DNA from: Mucilaginibacter sp. L3T2-6
GTDB lineage: Bacteria; Bacteroidota; Bacteroidia; Sphingobacteriales; Sphingobacteriaceae
DNA: 64,000 bases
Direction: 5' to 3'
Assembly: GCF_030519355.1 (NCBI RefSeq)
Contig: NZ_JAUMKC010000004.1
Span: 186,001 to 250,000 of the forward strand
Of this stretch, positions 1 to 8,373 are shown piece after piece. A program made the translations under genes and the position numbers. Below the pieces are notes generated by a model that saw nothing but the letters and a program-made list of their open reading frames with translations, made no database searches and was not told the DNA's origin. Numbering within the stretch: the stretch's first letter is position 1; every line of letters starts with the position of its first letter.

Positions 1-1589
1 TCTTCGTAAAGGGCGTATATGTAATTGCTGCTTAATCCATTCGGTTTATTAACGTCAAATTTAAAATGGGTGAAGGTTTTGGTCTTTTTATCATAACAGT
101 CAAGCCCTACGCCGAAAACGCTTATCCAGGTTTTTCCATCCCTGGTATGTATCAGGTTGTAAACGTTGTTGCCTGCTAAGCTGTTGGGATTGCCCGGTTC
201 GGGCGCCAGGTAAGTGAATTTTTGCGTTTTAGGGTTTAATATACTAATGGCATTGCCCCAGGTTCCTGCCCATAAATCGCCGTCTGCATCCTGGTCAATA
301 ACCAGTACATAATTTCCGGCGATACCGTTTTTGCCTTTTGGCTGCTGTTTATAGCTGCTGAAGGTCCCGATATGAGGATTGAATTTATTAAGACCGCCGC
401 CGTCCGTTCCCACCCATATTTGTTTATCCCGGTCCTCGAACAGAGCCAGCACAAAGTCATTTGTTAAACTGCCTTGCTGCGAATTGTGCCGGTAAAGTGT
501 AAAGCTGGACGTAGATTTTTTATAAAGATTTACCCCCCCGCTGAAGGCCCCAAGCCACATGTTGCCCAATCTGTCATTGCAGATACCATAAATGGAATTG
601 CCGTTGATGCTGTTGTTATCAACTTCGTCATGGATATAATTGCTGAACTTGCCTGTTTTAATATTCAGTATGGATAAACCTCCGTTTTCAGTGCCTATCC
701 ACAACTGGCCTGAATCATCTTTCTTCAGACAGTATATGGTGTTGCTGGAAATTGTATTGGGTGAATTGTCATCGTGAATATAGCGTTTAACGGCCCCGGT
801 GGTTTTATCAAACAAAAATAATCCGTCTTCCTGGGTGCCAACCCATAGCTGTTGCTGGTTGTTTTCAATAATAGAGATGACATTGCGGGCTACCTGTTTT
901 TTTGTTACCGGATCGATAAAAGGGTAGTTGGAAAATGAATTACTCGTTGAATCATAAACACTCAATCCGCCTGATAGTGTGCCTATCCACAGTTTGTGTT
1001 CGCTGTCCTCAAACACGGTGCGTACGTTGTCATCGTTTATGCTCGCGGCATCAGCAGCGTTATGGATGTGGTGCCGGAAAGTCTTTGTTTTGATATCGAA
1101 GCAGTCAAGGCCGCCGTTTTGTGTGGCTATCCATAATTTGCCGTTATGGTCAAATCTCAGCCGGTTGATGATATTATTAGATACTGTATTGGCATTCTTA
1201 GCATCATGCATGTAACGAACAAATTTGCCGGTTGCCCTTTCATACATGTCCAGTCCGCTTTGCGTGGCTACCCATATATTGCCTGCGCGGTCTTCGGCCA
1301 GGTCAGTAATCATGTTGTTACTTAAGGTCTGCTCGTTTTTGGAATCGTATCGAAAGGAAATGAATTTATAACCATCGTACCTGTTTAATCCATTGCGGCT
1401 GCCTATCCACATAAAACCACGGCTATCTTGAATAATGCAGTTGATATTAACCTGCGACAAGCCGTTCCCGGTGCCGAAATGCTCGAATTTGAGGCTGGCA
1501 TTTTGCGGAAATCCGGCAAGGGGAAAAACTGCCAATAAAAAAAATGTTAACCGGGCTAACACACGTACCACACTAAAGCCGTTCACCAT
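1..1589 (-). CDS. Two-component regulator propeller protein, N-terminal part (probable hybrid sensor), cut by the left edge
   Basis: The reading frame is open from an ATG at 1589 to the window edge, about 529 codons, and continues outside. Residues 1-29 form a signal peptide with a hydrophobic core. After that come about ten repeats of the Reg_prop type, each with a core such as MWIGSRNGLNRY, LWIATQNGG or LWVGTQ; these build the beta-propeller ligand-sensing domain in the periplasm. In Bacteroidota this N-terminus normally leads to a second propeller, a Y_Y_Y domain, one membrane helix, a histidine kinase, a receiver and an AraC-type helix-turn-helix. None of that is in the window, so a periplasmic sensor of a carbohydrate-type signal is inference. 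No polysaccharide-utilisation genes lie on the visible side. Confidence 0.85.
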   Translation of the reverse strand, partial: MVNGFSVVRVLARLTFFLLAVFPLAGFPQNASLKFEHFGTGNGLSQVNINCIIQDSRGFMWIGSRNGLNRYDGYKFISFRYDSKNEQTLSNNMITDLAEDRAGNIWVATQSGLDMYERATGKFVRYMHDAKNANTVSNNIINRLRFDHNGKLWIATQNGGLDCFDIKTKTFRHHIHNAADAASINDDNVRTVFEDSEHKLWIGTLSGGLSVYDSTSNSFSNYPFIDPVTKKQVARNVISIIENNQQQLWVGTQEDGLFLFDKTTGAVKRYIHDDNSPNTISSNTIYCLKKDDSGQLWIGTENGGLSILNIKTGKFSNYIHDEVDNNSINGNSIYGICNDRLGNMWLGAFSGGVNLYKKSTSSFTLYRHNSQQGSLTNDFVLALFEDRDKQIWVGTDGGGLNKFNPHIGTFSSYKQQPKGKNGIAGNYVLVIDQDADGDLWAGTWGNAISILNPKTQKFTYLAPEPGNPNSLAGNNVYNLIHTRDGKTWISVFGVGLDCYDKKTKTFTHFKFDVNKPNGLSSNYIYALYE

Positions 1590-1783
1590 TTAATTAAAAA
1601 TTAGGTCTTGATCGCCAGGGGAAGCGAGAAATAATTGATTCCCGTTTTGTACGCAAATGAATTAAAAAAGTTGTGTGATCAATAGTTGAAAATAAGCAGG
1701 TTGAAACCATGAGTTAAAAAAACTGTCTGCAAAATCCTCCATTTTTTTGCAAAAATCCACCAATATATCTACGTTGTTTTTCG

Positions 1784-1791
1784 TAGCTTTG
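1784..1791 (+). promoter_or_regulatory. Candidate -7 promoter box of a small RNA
   Basis: TAGCTTTG matches the Bacteroidota -7 consensus TAnnTTTG. It lies a few bases before a compact two-hairpin segment that ends in a terminator-like stem. I see no clear -33 TTG at the usual spacing, so this is only a candidate. Confidence 0.35.
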
Positions 1792-1795
1792 TGGC

Positions 1796-1877
1796 TTCAT
1801 AGCACACGTCCGTGTGCATTGTGATAAGGTTTAGGTTAAAATCCCCGAGCAGCGAGTGTAAGGGGGTTTTTATTTTA
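1796..1877 (+). ncRNA. Candidate small RNA of about 80 nt, or attenuator leader
   Basis: The segment starts just after a TAnnTTTG box. It holds a first hairpin with arms GCACACG and CGTGTGC (1802-1808 and 1811-1817). A linker follows, then a second hairpin with nine-base arms at 1838-1846 and 1862-1870, a 15-nt loop and a trailing U-rich tract. The second hairpin looks like an intrinsic terminator, yet no plus-strand gene lies upstream for it to end. It is therefore either an independent small RNA or a regulated leader of the HAD gene at 1976. I do not recognise a known RNA family. The start point is inferred from the box. Confidence 0.4.
1838..1876 (+). terminator. Rho-independent terminator of the candidate small RNA
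   Basis: Arms 1838-1846 and 1862-1870 pair over nine bases, with four A-T pairs, one T-G wobble and four C-G pairs. The loop is 15 nt and a T-rich tail follows. There is no coding region upstream on this strand. Confidence 0.55.
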
Positions 1878-1960
1878 TGCCGGTTGTTCAGATAAAAAGC
1901 TTGCCACAGTATATTCTTCTAAAACAGTGAAATCATTTCTGCAGGGTCAATTCATTATAT

Positions 1961-1968
1961 TATTTTTG
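1961..1968 (+). promoter_or_regulatory. TAnnTTTG box directly before the HAD phosphatase start
   Basis: TATTTTTG ends 7 nt before the ATG at 1976. If it is a real -7 element, transcription would start almost at the start codon and the message would be nearly leaderless. The same arrangement is seen before the genes at 50776 and 58586. Confidence 0.35.
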
Positions 1969-1975
1969 CCGCCAC

Positions 1976-2620
1976 ATGAATTCATCACTTAAAAATAAAT
2001 TCGACGGCATAATTTTCGACCTCGATGGTACCCTTTGGGATAGTACAGGCAACGTAGCCAAAGCATGGCAGGCAGCCCTGGGTAGCGTTGATTATATTCA
2101 GGAAGAAATGACGCAGGAACGGGTGCGCTCGATTACAGGCATGACCTATGATTCTATTTTTGACAAGCTGTTCCCAAATCTGACAACAGAACAAAGGGCA
2201 GAAGTACAGTCGCTTTGTGCCAGGCACGAACTGGAAATTTTACACGAAAAAGGCGGCGAACTTTATCCTGGTCTTGATGAAACGCTGGCTTATTTATCCA
2301 AAAATTATAAGCTGTTCATAGTAAGTAATTGCCAGAGCGGTTATATCGAAGTGTTTTTTAAGATCAGCAGGATGGAGCATTATTTCGCTGGTCACCAATG
2401 TTTCGGAACTAAAGGGCAACCAAAAGCTGAAAATATAAAAGACATAGTTAATGATCATAACCTTACGTCGCCTGTGTATATTGGTGATACCATGGGCGAT
2501 TATAGCTCGGCCACTACCGCCGGCGTGCCGTTTATTTTTTGTGATTATGGTTTTGGTAAGGTAGAAGGAGGGCAAATTGCCACCATCAGCAATTTTGGCG
2601 AACTGACTGATCTATTATAG
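1976..2620 (+). CDS. HAD-family phosphatase (phosphoglycolate phosphatase type)
   Basis: The 214-residue protein has the haloacid dehalogenase core. Motif I is FDLDGT with nucleophile D15 and acid D17. Motif II is S117-N118, the motif III lysine is probably K140, and motif IV is GDTMGD with D161 and D165. The segment between motifs I and II (about residues 25-95) is a helical C1 cap, as in phosphoglycolate and small sugar-phosphate phosphatases. It is probably cytosolic and Mg-dependent; the substrate cannot be read from sequence. A clear paralogue lies at 26823-27458 on the other strand, sharing the DGTLWD, LFI(V/L)SNC and PVYIGDT stretches. No Shine-Dalgarno is seen. Confidence 0.88.
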   Translation: MNSSLKNKFDGIIFDLDGTLWDSTGNVAKAWQAALGSVDYIQEEMTQERVRSITGMTYDSIFDKLFPNLTTEQRAEVQSLCARHELEILHEKGGELYPGLDETLAYLSKNYKLFIVSNCQSGYIEVFFKISRMEHYFAGHQCFGTKGQPKAENIKDIVNDHNLTSPVYIGDTMGDYSSATTAGVPFIFCDYGFGKVEGGQIATISNFGELTDLL

Positions 2621-2738
2621 GGGATGTATCTTGCACTCTGACCGGCTTATATTACCGGAAAGGATGTTCTTTAAAACGAAAAATATGCGGTCTCTGTCAA
2701 TTATAAAATCCCTATTTTTATAATTTCAACATACTGCC

Positions 2739-3842
2739 ATGAAATTATCAAATAAATTTTCACGCCGTGATTTTATCCGCACAGGCTCAATAGGCCTCGG
2801 TGCGCTGGCAATGGCGCCAGCTTTGAAATCGTTTGCCCGTCCTAAGAAAAAGAAACTTGGTATCGCATTGGTAGGTCTCGGCTCCTACAGTACGGGACAA
2901 CTGGGCCCCGCACTTCGGCATACCAAAGAATGCTACCTGGCAGGTATTGTAACCGGTACGCCATCTAAAGCGGTAGCCTGGTCAAAAAAATACAATATCC
3001 CGAAAAAAAATATTTATAACTACCAGAATTTTGACGAGATAGCTAAAAACCCGGATATCGATATTATTTACGTGGTGCTGCCGGTATTTATGCATAAAGA
3101 GTATACCATTAAAGCTGCGCAGGCCGGTAAGCATGTGATTTGTGAAAAGCCGATGGCCCTGAACGCGGGAGAATGCGAAGAAATGATAGCCGCCTGCAAA
3201 AAAGCGAACAGATTACTGTCTATTGGCTATCGCCTGCATTTCGAGCCGCATAATATGGAAGTTATGCGGCTTGGGCAAAAACATATACTGGGTAATATTA
3301 AGCATATCGACACCGGCAACGGATTTACTTACAATGGCGACCCCAATGCATGGCGTTTAAAAAAAGCCCTGGCAGGGGGAGGCGGTTTAATGGACATGGG
3401 GGTTTACTGCATACAGGGCGCCCGCTATACCATTGGTGAAGAGCCTGTTGCTGTGAAGGCCACGCAAGAGAAATTGCGCCCTGATTTTTTTAAAGAGGTG
3501 GACGAAACCGTTTTCTGGGAACTGGAATTTCCGAATAAGCTGGTCACTACCGGAAAATCGAGCTATAATAACGACTGGAGCTACCTGAAAGCAGAGGCCG
3601 AAAACGGCAATTTTGAGCTTGGGCCCGCCTATGGGTATAATGCTATTGACGGCAGCATCAACGGCAGTCCGATGAAATTTCCTCAAATAATACAACAGGC
3701 CGCGCAGATGGATGACTTTGCGAAATGCGTCACTCTCAACAAACAAAGCCGCGTAGCCGGTGAGGAAGGTCTGAAAGATATGAAAGTTGTTGACGCTATT
3801 TACAGGAGCCTGGAATCCGGGAAGTGGGAGCGGATTGGTTGA
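2739..3842 (+). CDS. Tat-exported Gfo/Idh/MocA-family NAD(P)-dependent oxidoreductase
   Basis: The 367-residue protein starts with a twin-arginine signal (SRRDFIRTG, R9-R10, then a weakly hydrophobic stretch to about residue 33), so it is exported folded, presumably with its cofactor. A Rossmann fold follows with the dinucleotide loop GLGSYSTG near 46-53 and the family hallmark EKP at 136-138, the lysine being the usual catalytic or substrate-binding residue. The C-terminal half fits the Gfo/Idh/MocA alpha/beta domain. Relatives include glucose-fructose oxidoreductase and other periplasmic sugar oxidoreductases. The substrate is unknown. It stands alone between the HAD gene and DUF2851 on the same strand, without close operon spacing. 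Confidence 0.9.
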   Translation: MKLSNKFSRRDFIRTGSIGLGALAMAPALKSFARPKKKKLGIALVGLGSYSTGQLGPALRHTKECYLAGIVTGTPSKAVAWSKKYNIPKKNIYNYQNFDEIAKNPDIDIIYVVLPVFMHKEYTIKAAQAGKHVICEKPMALNAGECEEMIAACKKANRLLSIGYRLHFEPHNMEVMRLGQKHILGNIKHIDTGNGFTYNGDPNAWRLKKALAGGGGLMDMGVYCIQGARYTIGEEPVAVKATQEKLRPDFFKEVDETVFWELEFPNKLVTTGKSSYNNDWSYLKAEAENGNFELGPAYGYNAIDGSINGSPMKFPQIIQQAAQMDDFAKCVTLNKQSRVAGEEGLKDMKVVDAIYRSLESGKWERIG

Positions 3843-3974
3843 TTAGTTGTAAAAGCTGCAGTCGTGGTAAAGGTTTGTAGATGTTGAAAGTACGCTTTAT
3901 CTTTATGGCGATTGTAATTAATAAATCATCCCAAACCGATAACAACACAACGTTTAAAACCACTACAACCAACA

Positions 3975-5261
3975 ATGCTCTTTCCCGAAGATTTCTTGCA
4001 TTATGTATGGAAGTTCAGGCTTTTTGAGCGGGGCGATTTAAGGACAACTGATGGCCGGGAGCTGGAGATTTTTTCAGCGGGGACGCCTAATTCAGATTCG
4101 GGGCCTGATTTTCACACCGCAAGAATTAAGATAGGGGACACGATGTGGGCCGGGAACGTTGAGGTACATGTTTCATCGTCCGACTGGCAGCGGCACGGGC
4201 ACACTACCGATGAATCGTATAACAACGTGATACTTCATGTAGTTTATAAAGATGATACGCCGCTAATACTACCTAACGGACGCCATGTACCAACGCTGGA
4301 ATTACAAAGCCGTATCCCCGGCGACCTCCATCAGCGCTACCATAACCTGGTATTTGGCAATCAATCTGTAATTCCGTGCGAGGCGACTATCGGCGAAGTT
4401 GACCGGCTTACCATGCAAAACTGGCTAACGCGGGTGCTGGTAGAGCGTCTTGAAAAAAAATCTGCAACGGTTATAAATGCTCTTGACTTAAACCGCGGCG
4501 ATTGGGAAGAAACATTTTATCAGTTTTTGGCAGCCAACTTTGGTTTTAAAACCAATGCATTGCCTTTTGAAATGCTTGCCAAGTCGCTGCCGCAACTAAC
4601 GCTGGCTAAACACAAAAACAATGCGCTGCAGATTGAGGCTTTACTATTCGGCCAGGCCGGATTCCTGGCTGGTGATTTTAAGGATAATTACCCTTCAAAG
4701 CTTAAAAAGGAGTATGAATTCCTGAGGAAAAAATATCAGCTTACACCGATAGATAATCATTTATGGAAGTTTATGCGCCTGCGCCCGCAAAATTTCCCGA
4801 CCATTAGGCTGGCGCAGTTTGCAGCACTGGTAGTGCATTCCAACCATTTATTTTCGAAGGTGCTGGAGATAAAAGATGTGCAGGCGCTGCGAAACTTATT
4901 TTCGGAAATTCAGGTTAACGATTATTGGGAAAAGCATTACCGGTTTGATGTTGAATCTGCACCGTCGCTAAAAAATATGGGAGCCGCTTCTATAGATATT
5001 TTGCTGTTAAACACATTGGCATTATTTCTGTTTAGTTATGGCAGGCATAACCAGCTGCAGCATTATATAAATCGCTGTTTAAAACTTCTGGAGCATCTGC
5101 CTAACGAAAAAAATAATATTATAACTGATTTTGCTAACTTAGGGGTGAAAATAAATACCGCATTTGAGTCGCAGGCATTGCTGGAATTAAAAAATAACTA
5201 CTGCAATTATAAGAAATGCCTGCATTGCGGCGTTGGTAATAAAATATTAAAGCTAGGTTGA
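3975..5261 (+). CDS. DUF2851 family protein
   Basis: This 428-residue protein has the typical DUF2851 N-terminus, with the sequences EDFLHYVWKFRLF and GPDFHTARI, a following segment containing GNVEVHV, and a conserved SDW. The family is nearly universal in Bacteroidota and has no established function; the domain looks soluble and cytosolic. The C-terminus carries a small cysteine group (KKCLHCGVG) that could bind a metal or form a disulfide. The next gene begins one base after its stop, so the two are probably co-transcribed. Confidence 0.85.
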   Translation: MLFPEDFLHYVWKFRLFERGDLRTTDGRELEIFSAGTPNSDSGPDFHTARIKIGDTMWAGNVEVHVSSSDWQRHGHTTDESYNNVILHVVYKDDTPLILPNGRHVPTLELQSRIPGDLHQRYHNLVFGNQSVIPCEATIGEVDRLTMQNWLTRVLVERLEKKSATVINALDLNRGDWEETFYQFLAANFGFKTNALPFEMLAKSLPQLTLAKHKNNALQIEALLFGQAGFLAGDFKDNYPSKLKKEYEFLRKKYQLTPIDNHLWKFMRLRPQNFPTIRLAQFAALVVHSNHLFSKVLEIKDVQALRNLFSEIQVNDYWEKHYRFDVESAPSLKNMGAASIDILLLNTLALFLFSYGRHNQLQHYINRCLKLLEHLPNEKNNIITDFANLGVKINTAFESQALLELKNNYCNYKKCLHCGVGNKILKLG

Positions 5262-5262
5262 T

Positions 5263-5484
5263 ATGCTGCAACGGATTCTCACATTTTTTGAACGTTATTC
5301 ATTTGGGGTATGTACCTACCTTGGCGAAAAGTTCAATGTTTCCATTGGTAAGATACGCCTGTTTTTTATCTATTCATCTTTCCTGGCCGTCGGTTTCCCG
5401 CTTATATTCTACATTTTCGCCGGCATTGTACTTGATATCCGAAAGTTTGTAAAGCGGGTACATACGAGGGTGACCGACCTTTAA
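5263..5484 (+). CDS. Small PspC-domain membrane protein
   Basis: The protein has 73 residues. The segment GVCTYLGEKFNVS followed by a hydrophobic helix (about residues 30-55) fits the PspC domain, as found in small stress-response membrane proteins of Bacteroidota. The family is linked to envelope stress; its role here is not known. It begins one base after the stop of the DUF2851 gene, which suggests translational coupling. Confidence 0.75.
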   Translation: MLQRILTFFERYSFGVCTYLGEKFNVSIGKIRLFFIYSSFLAVGFPLIFYIFAGIVLDIRKFVKRVHTRVTDL

Positions 5485-5889
5485 TCAATCAATAAGCTCC
5501 ATAAATTTTTCGATGTTTACGGTATCAATAGCCGGAAAAGTAATACTCTTCAATACATCAAAATGCTTATCCTCGGTAACTATAAAATCAGCTTGTCCCG
5601 CTATTGCACAATCACAGTATTTGTTATCGTCTAAATCATTTTCAATGAGTCGCCACCTATAATTAGAGTGAATGATATTGACATTTGGTAATTCGCTAAG
5701 TAGTGTTACCAAAGTGTTGGCGGTAGAAACGTTGTATTTTCGCTGTATTATTTCTTCATACTCGAGAATAATATCTGTCGTAACGTTAAGATTAAATCTA
5801 CCCGCAATTAATGACTGATATATTCTGTGATAAGGCGAATGTGAAGTAAGGCACATCACAAAGATATTGCAGTCTATTACAACTGTCAT
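5485..5889 (-). CDS. PIN-domain toxin (putative ribonuclease) of a toxin-antitoxin pair
   Basis: The 134-residue protein is a PIN domain of the COG1569 type. It starts with VVIDCNIFV (first acidic residue D6), has the central EYEE acid cluster, then DDNKYCDCAIAG with conserved aspartates and the family signature VTEDKHFD. PIN toxins are metal-dependent RNases that usually cut tRNA, rRNA or mRNA. The gene follows its antitoxin with a few bases between. A paralogous pair lies at 37035-37661. The RNA target is unknown. Its stop touches the end of the convergent PspC gene at 5484. Confidence 0.85.
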   Translation of the reverse strand: MTVVIDCNIFVMCLTSHSPYHRIYQSLIAGRFNLNVTTDIILEYEEIIQRKYNVSTANTLVTLLSELPNVNIIHSNYRWRLIENDLDDNKYCDCAIAGQADFIVTEDKHFDVLKSITFPAIDTVNIEKFMELID

Positions 5890-5892
5890 ATG

Positions 5893-6105
5893 CTAAGCTG
5901 TTTTCCTAAAATGTTCTTGCTTCCATTTCTCAAAAATGGTTTCGGCGTACCCTTTTTCAGCAAAAGCTTTATCAGCTTCAAAAGTGACCTTATTTGCGAG
6001 GTATGCGATCAATAACGACTTAATTTCCTGGAGCTCTTCTTCAGGCTGTTCATTTCTGAATAATTTCAGAATTTCCAATTGTGTTGAATTAAGTGCCGTT
6101 GCCAT
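5893..6105 (-). CDS. Antitoxin partner of the PIN toxin
   Basis: I place the start at the ATG at 6105 (MATALNSTQ) and not at a longer frame reaching 6132. The paralogous antitoxin at 37661 also begins with MAT, and a -7 box at 6121-6128 would lie inside the longer frame. The protein is then 70 residues and acidic, with motifs LxLLRLF-like (ILKLFRN), EEELQEIK and a conserved DKAFAEKGY near the C-terminus. It most likely binds its toxin through the C-terminus and DNA through the N-terminus, as such antitoxins do; no DNA-binding motif is obvious. It precedes the toxin gene in one operon. Confidence 0.75.
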   Translation of the reverse strand: MATALNSTQLEILKLFRNEQPEEELQEIKSLLIAYLANKVTFEADKAFAEKGYAETIFEKWKQEHFRKTA

Positions 6106-6120
6106 AAAAGTAGTTATTAT

Positions 6121-6128
6121 CAAAGATA
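6121..6128 (-). promoter_or_regulatory. -7 box of the first toxin-antitoxin operon
   Basis: Read on the minus strand the sequence is TATCTTTG, a match to TAnnTTTG, 16 nt before the antitoxin ATG at 6105. This fixes the short start as more likely. It overlaps a perfect palindrome at 6126-6140. Confidence 0.55.
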
Positions 6129-6140
6129 GCAATTTGCTAT
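6126..6140. promoter_or_regulatory. Candidate toxin-antitoxin operator
   Basis: ATAGCAA-T-TTGCTAT is a perfect 15-bp palindrome that overlaps the upstream end of the -7 box. A second palindrome, TCATTT-A-AAATGA, lies at 6160-6172. Binding here would block RNA polymerase, which fits the self-repression usual for toxin-antitoxin operons. The role is inferred from position. Confidence 0.45.
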
Positions 6141-6249
6141 TACCTTAAAAACAGGTCACTCATTTAAAATGATTAATGTGCTAAAATTGTCATAAAGACG
6201 ATCCATGGATTTTTCTCAGAAAACCTTTTCCACGATAAATGGTTGAGAA

Positions 6250-7644
6250 ATGAAACCTGTTAAGCTGACACTTGTTTATCAACTAAATAGAATTGTTTTG
6301 AGATTATCCTATAATACAGTATTTAAAAGATTTTTTTGTCCACCGAAGACTTTATTAATTGCATTTTTTACAAGCATCACCGGTGCTGCTTTCAGCCAGG
6401 TAGGTGCACCTGCCGATTCGCTCAAAGCGGATTCTATTCGCATAAAGAAGGGCCAGCAAACAAGGCAGGCCGATAATTTTAATAAGCAGTATGACGTCGG
6501 AGACTTGTACCGTAATATCTTTCATCCCGGCAAAGCGCCGGATACATTAAAGAAAAGATCGGGCATCACCGTTATACCAAATGTTGCTTCGAACCCAACC
6601 ATCGGATCACAGATCGGGATAAAGGCTGTAGCCGGGATGAAACTGGGTGCAGATCCCAGTACACTTTTATCAGTCGCTGCAACATCCGCATCTATTACTA
6701 CCAAGGGAATTATCTATTTCTACATCAATCATAACGCCTTCACCAACGCCAATAAATGGAATTTTCAGGGAAGCCTGGTGGCTGCTAAAACAGTTTCGCC
6801 TGATTTTGGACTGGGAATTGGCCGGGGTAATTATGAAAGTGAAGCAAACCATGTGCTAAGCGACCCGGAACGCAAAGGGCACGTATTGCACTCTTATTAT
6901 TTCAATCTGCGCGAAAAAGTTTACAAGCAGGTCTATAAAAACTTTTTCCTGGGCGCGGGACTTTCATTCGATGTGAGGAGAAGCATTAAGGATAATGCAG
7001 ACACTTCGGGAAAATTAACTCCGTTCAAGGTTTATAATGACCGTTTCGGTTTCCCGCAAGACCATTATTCGTCAAACGGCTTCCTTTTTAACGCGGAATA
7101 TACCACACGTGATAATCAAAACAGGGCATATAAGGGTATTTATGCCGATGCCGGCATCCGCATCAATCAAACCTGGATTGGCAGTACAAAAAACGCGGTG
7201 CAGGTTACTACAGATTTCCGGAAATATTTCAGCCTGTCAAGCACGCACCCGGAACACGTAATCGCCGTCTGGAACTGGGGTTCGTACCTTTTAAGCGGCG
7301 CAATACCCTATATGGAACTGCCTGGTACTGCCCGGGATGGCTCATTTAAAAGCGGCAGGGGATACGTAGGACAGTATTTCAGAGGCACGAAGTTTAACGA
7401 TACAGAAGTGGAATACCGTTTCCCGATACTAAATAATAAGTTTTTAAGCGGAGTAGTATTTGGTAGTTTGCAAACAGCGAATGACGACCAGGGAACTAAA
7501 CTCTTCCAGGTTTGGCAGCCAGGGGGCGGCGGTGGCCTGCGTGTATTGTTTAACAAAGCTACCCGCACCAATCTTTGCCTTGACTATGCCTGGGGTAAAT
7601 ACGGGTCAAGAGGATTCTTCCTGAATCTGAATGAGGCTTTTTAA
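6250..7644 (+). CDS. BamA/TamA-type outer-membrane beta-barrel protein
   Basis: The 464-residue protein has a long N-terminal stretch with a hydrophobic signal segment at about residues 34-48, ending near FSQ. The rest alternates aromatic and polar residues like beta-strands and ends in phenylalanine (LNLNEAF), a usual outer-membrane barrel end. The motif GYVGQYFRGT and the C-terminal part with GGGGLRVLF fit the Omp85 surface-antigen domain. I see no room for five POTRA domains, so it belongs to the short BamA-like proteins common in Bacteroidota and not to BamA itself. The cargo or function is unknown. It is monocistronic and convergent with the next gene. Confidence 0.72.
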   Translation: MKPVKLTLVYQLNRIVLRLSYNTVFKRFFCPPKTLLIAFFTSITGAAFSQVGAPADSLKADSIRIKKGQQTRQADNFNKQYDVGDLYRNIFHPGKAPDTLKKRSGITVIPNVASNPTIGSQIGIKAVAGMKLGADPSTLLSVAATSASITTKGIIYFYINHNAFTNANKWNFQGSLVAAKTVSPDFGLGIGRGNYESEANHVLSDPERKGHVLHSYYFNLREKVYKQVYKNFFLGAGLSFDVRRSIKDNADTSGKLTPFKVYNDRFGFPQDHYSSNGFLFNAEYTTRDNQNRAYKGIYADAGIRINQTWIGSTKNAVQVTTDFRKYFSLSSTHPEHVIAVWNWGSYLLSGAIPYMELPGTARDGSFKSGRGYVGQYFRGTKFNDTEVEYRFPILNNKFLSGVVFGSLQTANDDQGTKLFQVWQPGGGGGLRVLFNKATRTNLCLDYAWGKYGSRGFFLNLNEAF

Positions 7645-7698
7645 GCTTGGGTTGATTATAAGGCTTGGATTGTTAAGATTGTGGGTGGATATTAAATA

Positions 7699-7789
7699 TT
7701 ACGGGGTACGCAGCAAACCTTTAAATAAAGATCGCTGCAAGCTGATCGTTTATTTGTTGGCCCAAAAGAGTTTGCCTTGTACCCCGTAA
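7699..7789. repeat. Long nested inverted repeat (about 91 bp) between convergent genes
   Basis: The outer arms at 7699-7718 and 7770-7789 match at about 17 of 20 positions, and inner arms around AAATAAA / TTTATTT continue the fold. The element sits between the convergent BamA-like and DUF1493-like genes. It could be a bidirectional terminator or a small mobile palindromic element; no long T run is present, which favours the latter. Confidence 0.55.
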
Positions 7790-7808
7790 CATTTGCCCAT
7801 TAACCGGG

Positions 7809-8192
7809 CTATAATAATTTGCCGCTGACTACCGCGTCCTGCAGGTTACTTACCCTGAAACGAGGCTTGTAAAGGCGGTTGGATAAACGTTTTACCCATT
7901 TTGCTTTATACCCAAACACCGTACGGATTACTTTAACACTTGCCGAGCCTGTAGGGTAACCATATTTATACCAGCTGAATTTCGAAAGATCTATACGGAA
8001 TGCTTCGGCAAATTCTGCCAGAAACAGGTCAATCTCAATATCAACGATATCCAGATCCAGGTCAATGCTTGTATCCAGGCTCAAAGTACCCGGATCAACC
8101 TTCCTGATCTTGTACTTAGTGCAGTAATCAACTATAAATTCTCTTAACTGAGGGTTTATCTCTTCCATTTGAATTAATAGCGCCGGTGTCAT
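7809..8192 (-). CDS. DUF1493-like small protein
   Basis: The 127-residue protein has an acidic central part (TSIDLDLDIVDIEIDLFLAEF) followed by FRIDLSKFSWYKYG. This resembles DUF1493 proteins, which have an acyl-carrier-like helical fold without a proven function. The C-terminus is basic. An internal Met at codon 9 is another possible start. The family assignment is moderate, and no neighbour suggests a role. Confidence 0.5.
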   Translation of the reverse strand: MTPALLIQMEEINPQLREFIVDYCTKYKIRKVDPGTLSLDTSIDLDLDIVDIEIDLFLAEFAEAFRIDLSKFSWYKYGYPTGSASVKVIRTVFGYKAKWVKRLSNRLYKPRFRVSNLQDAVVSGKLL

Positions 8193-8313
8193 TTGTGTTA
8201 TAAGACGATGATGTTTTTAGAAGGTTGCATCAATTGCCCCTTTTTTCAAAGCTTTCTGCACTAATCTTTAATTCTACGGGGTGAGGGAATGCAATCATTT
8301 CAACATTCAAGTA

Positions 8314-8337
8314 AATATACGAATTGTTTCGTATATT
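8314..8337. promoter_or_regulatory. Perfect inverted repeat upstream of the DUF1493-like gene
   Basis: AATATACGAA and TTCGTATATT form a perfect 10-bp inverted repeat with a 4-bp spacer. It lies between the end of the GNAT gene (8374) and the start of the DUF1493-like gene (8192), both on the minus strand. It may be an operator or a weak terminator of the GNAT gene. Confidence 0.4.
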
Positions 8338-8373
8338 ATTGCAGCGAACAGAAAATTTTTGTAAAAAGTGTGT

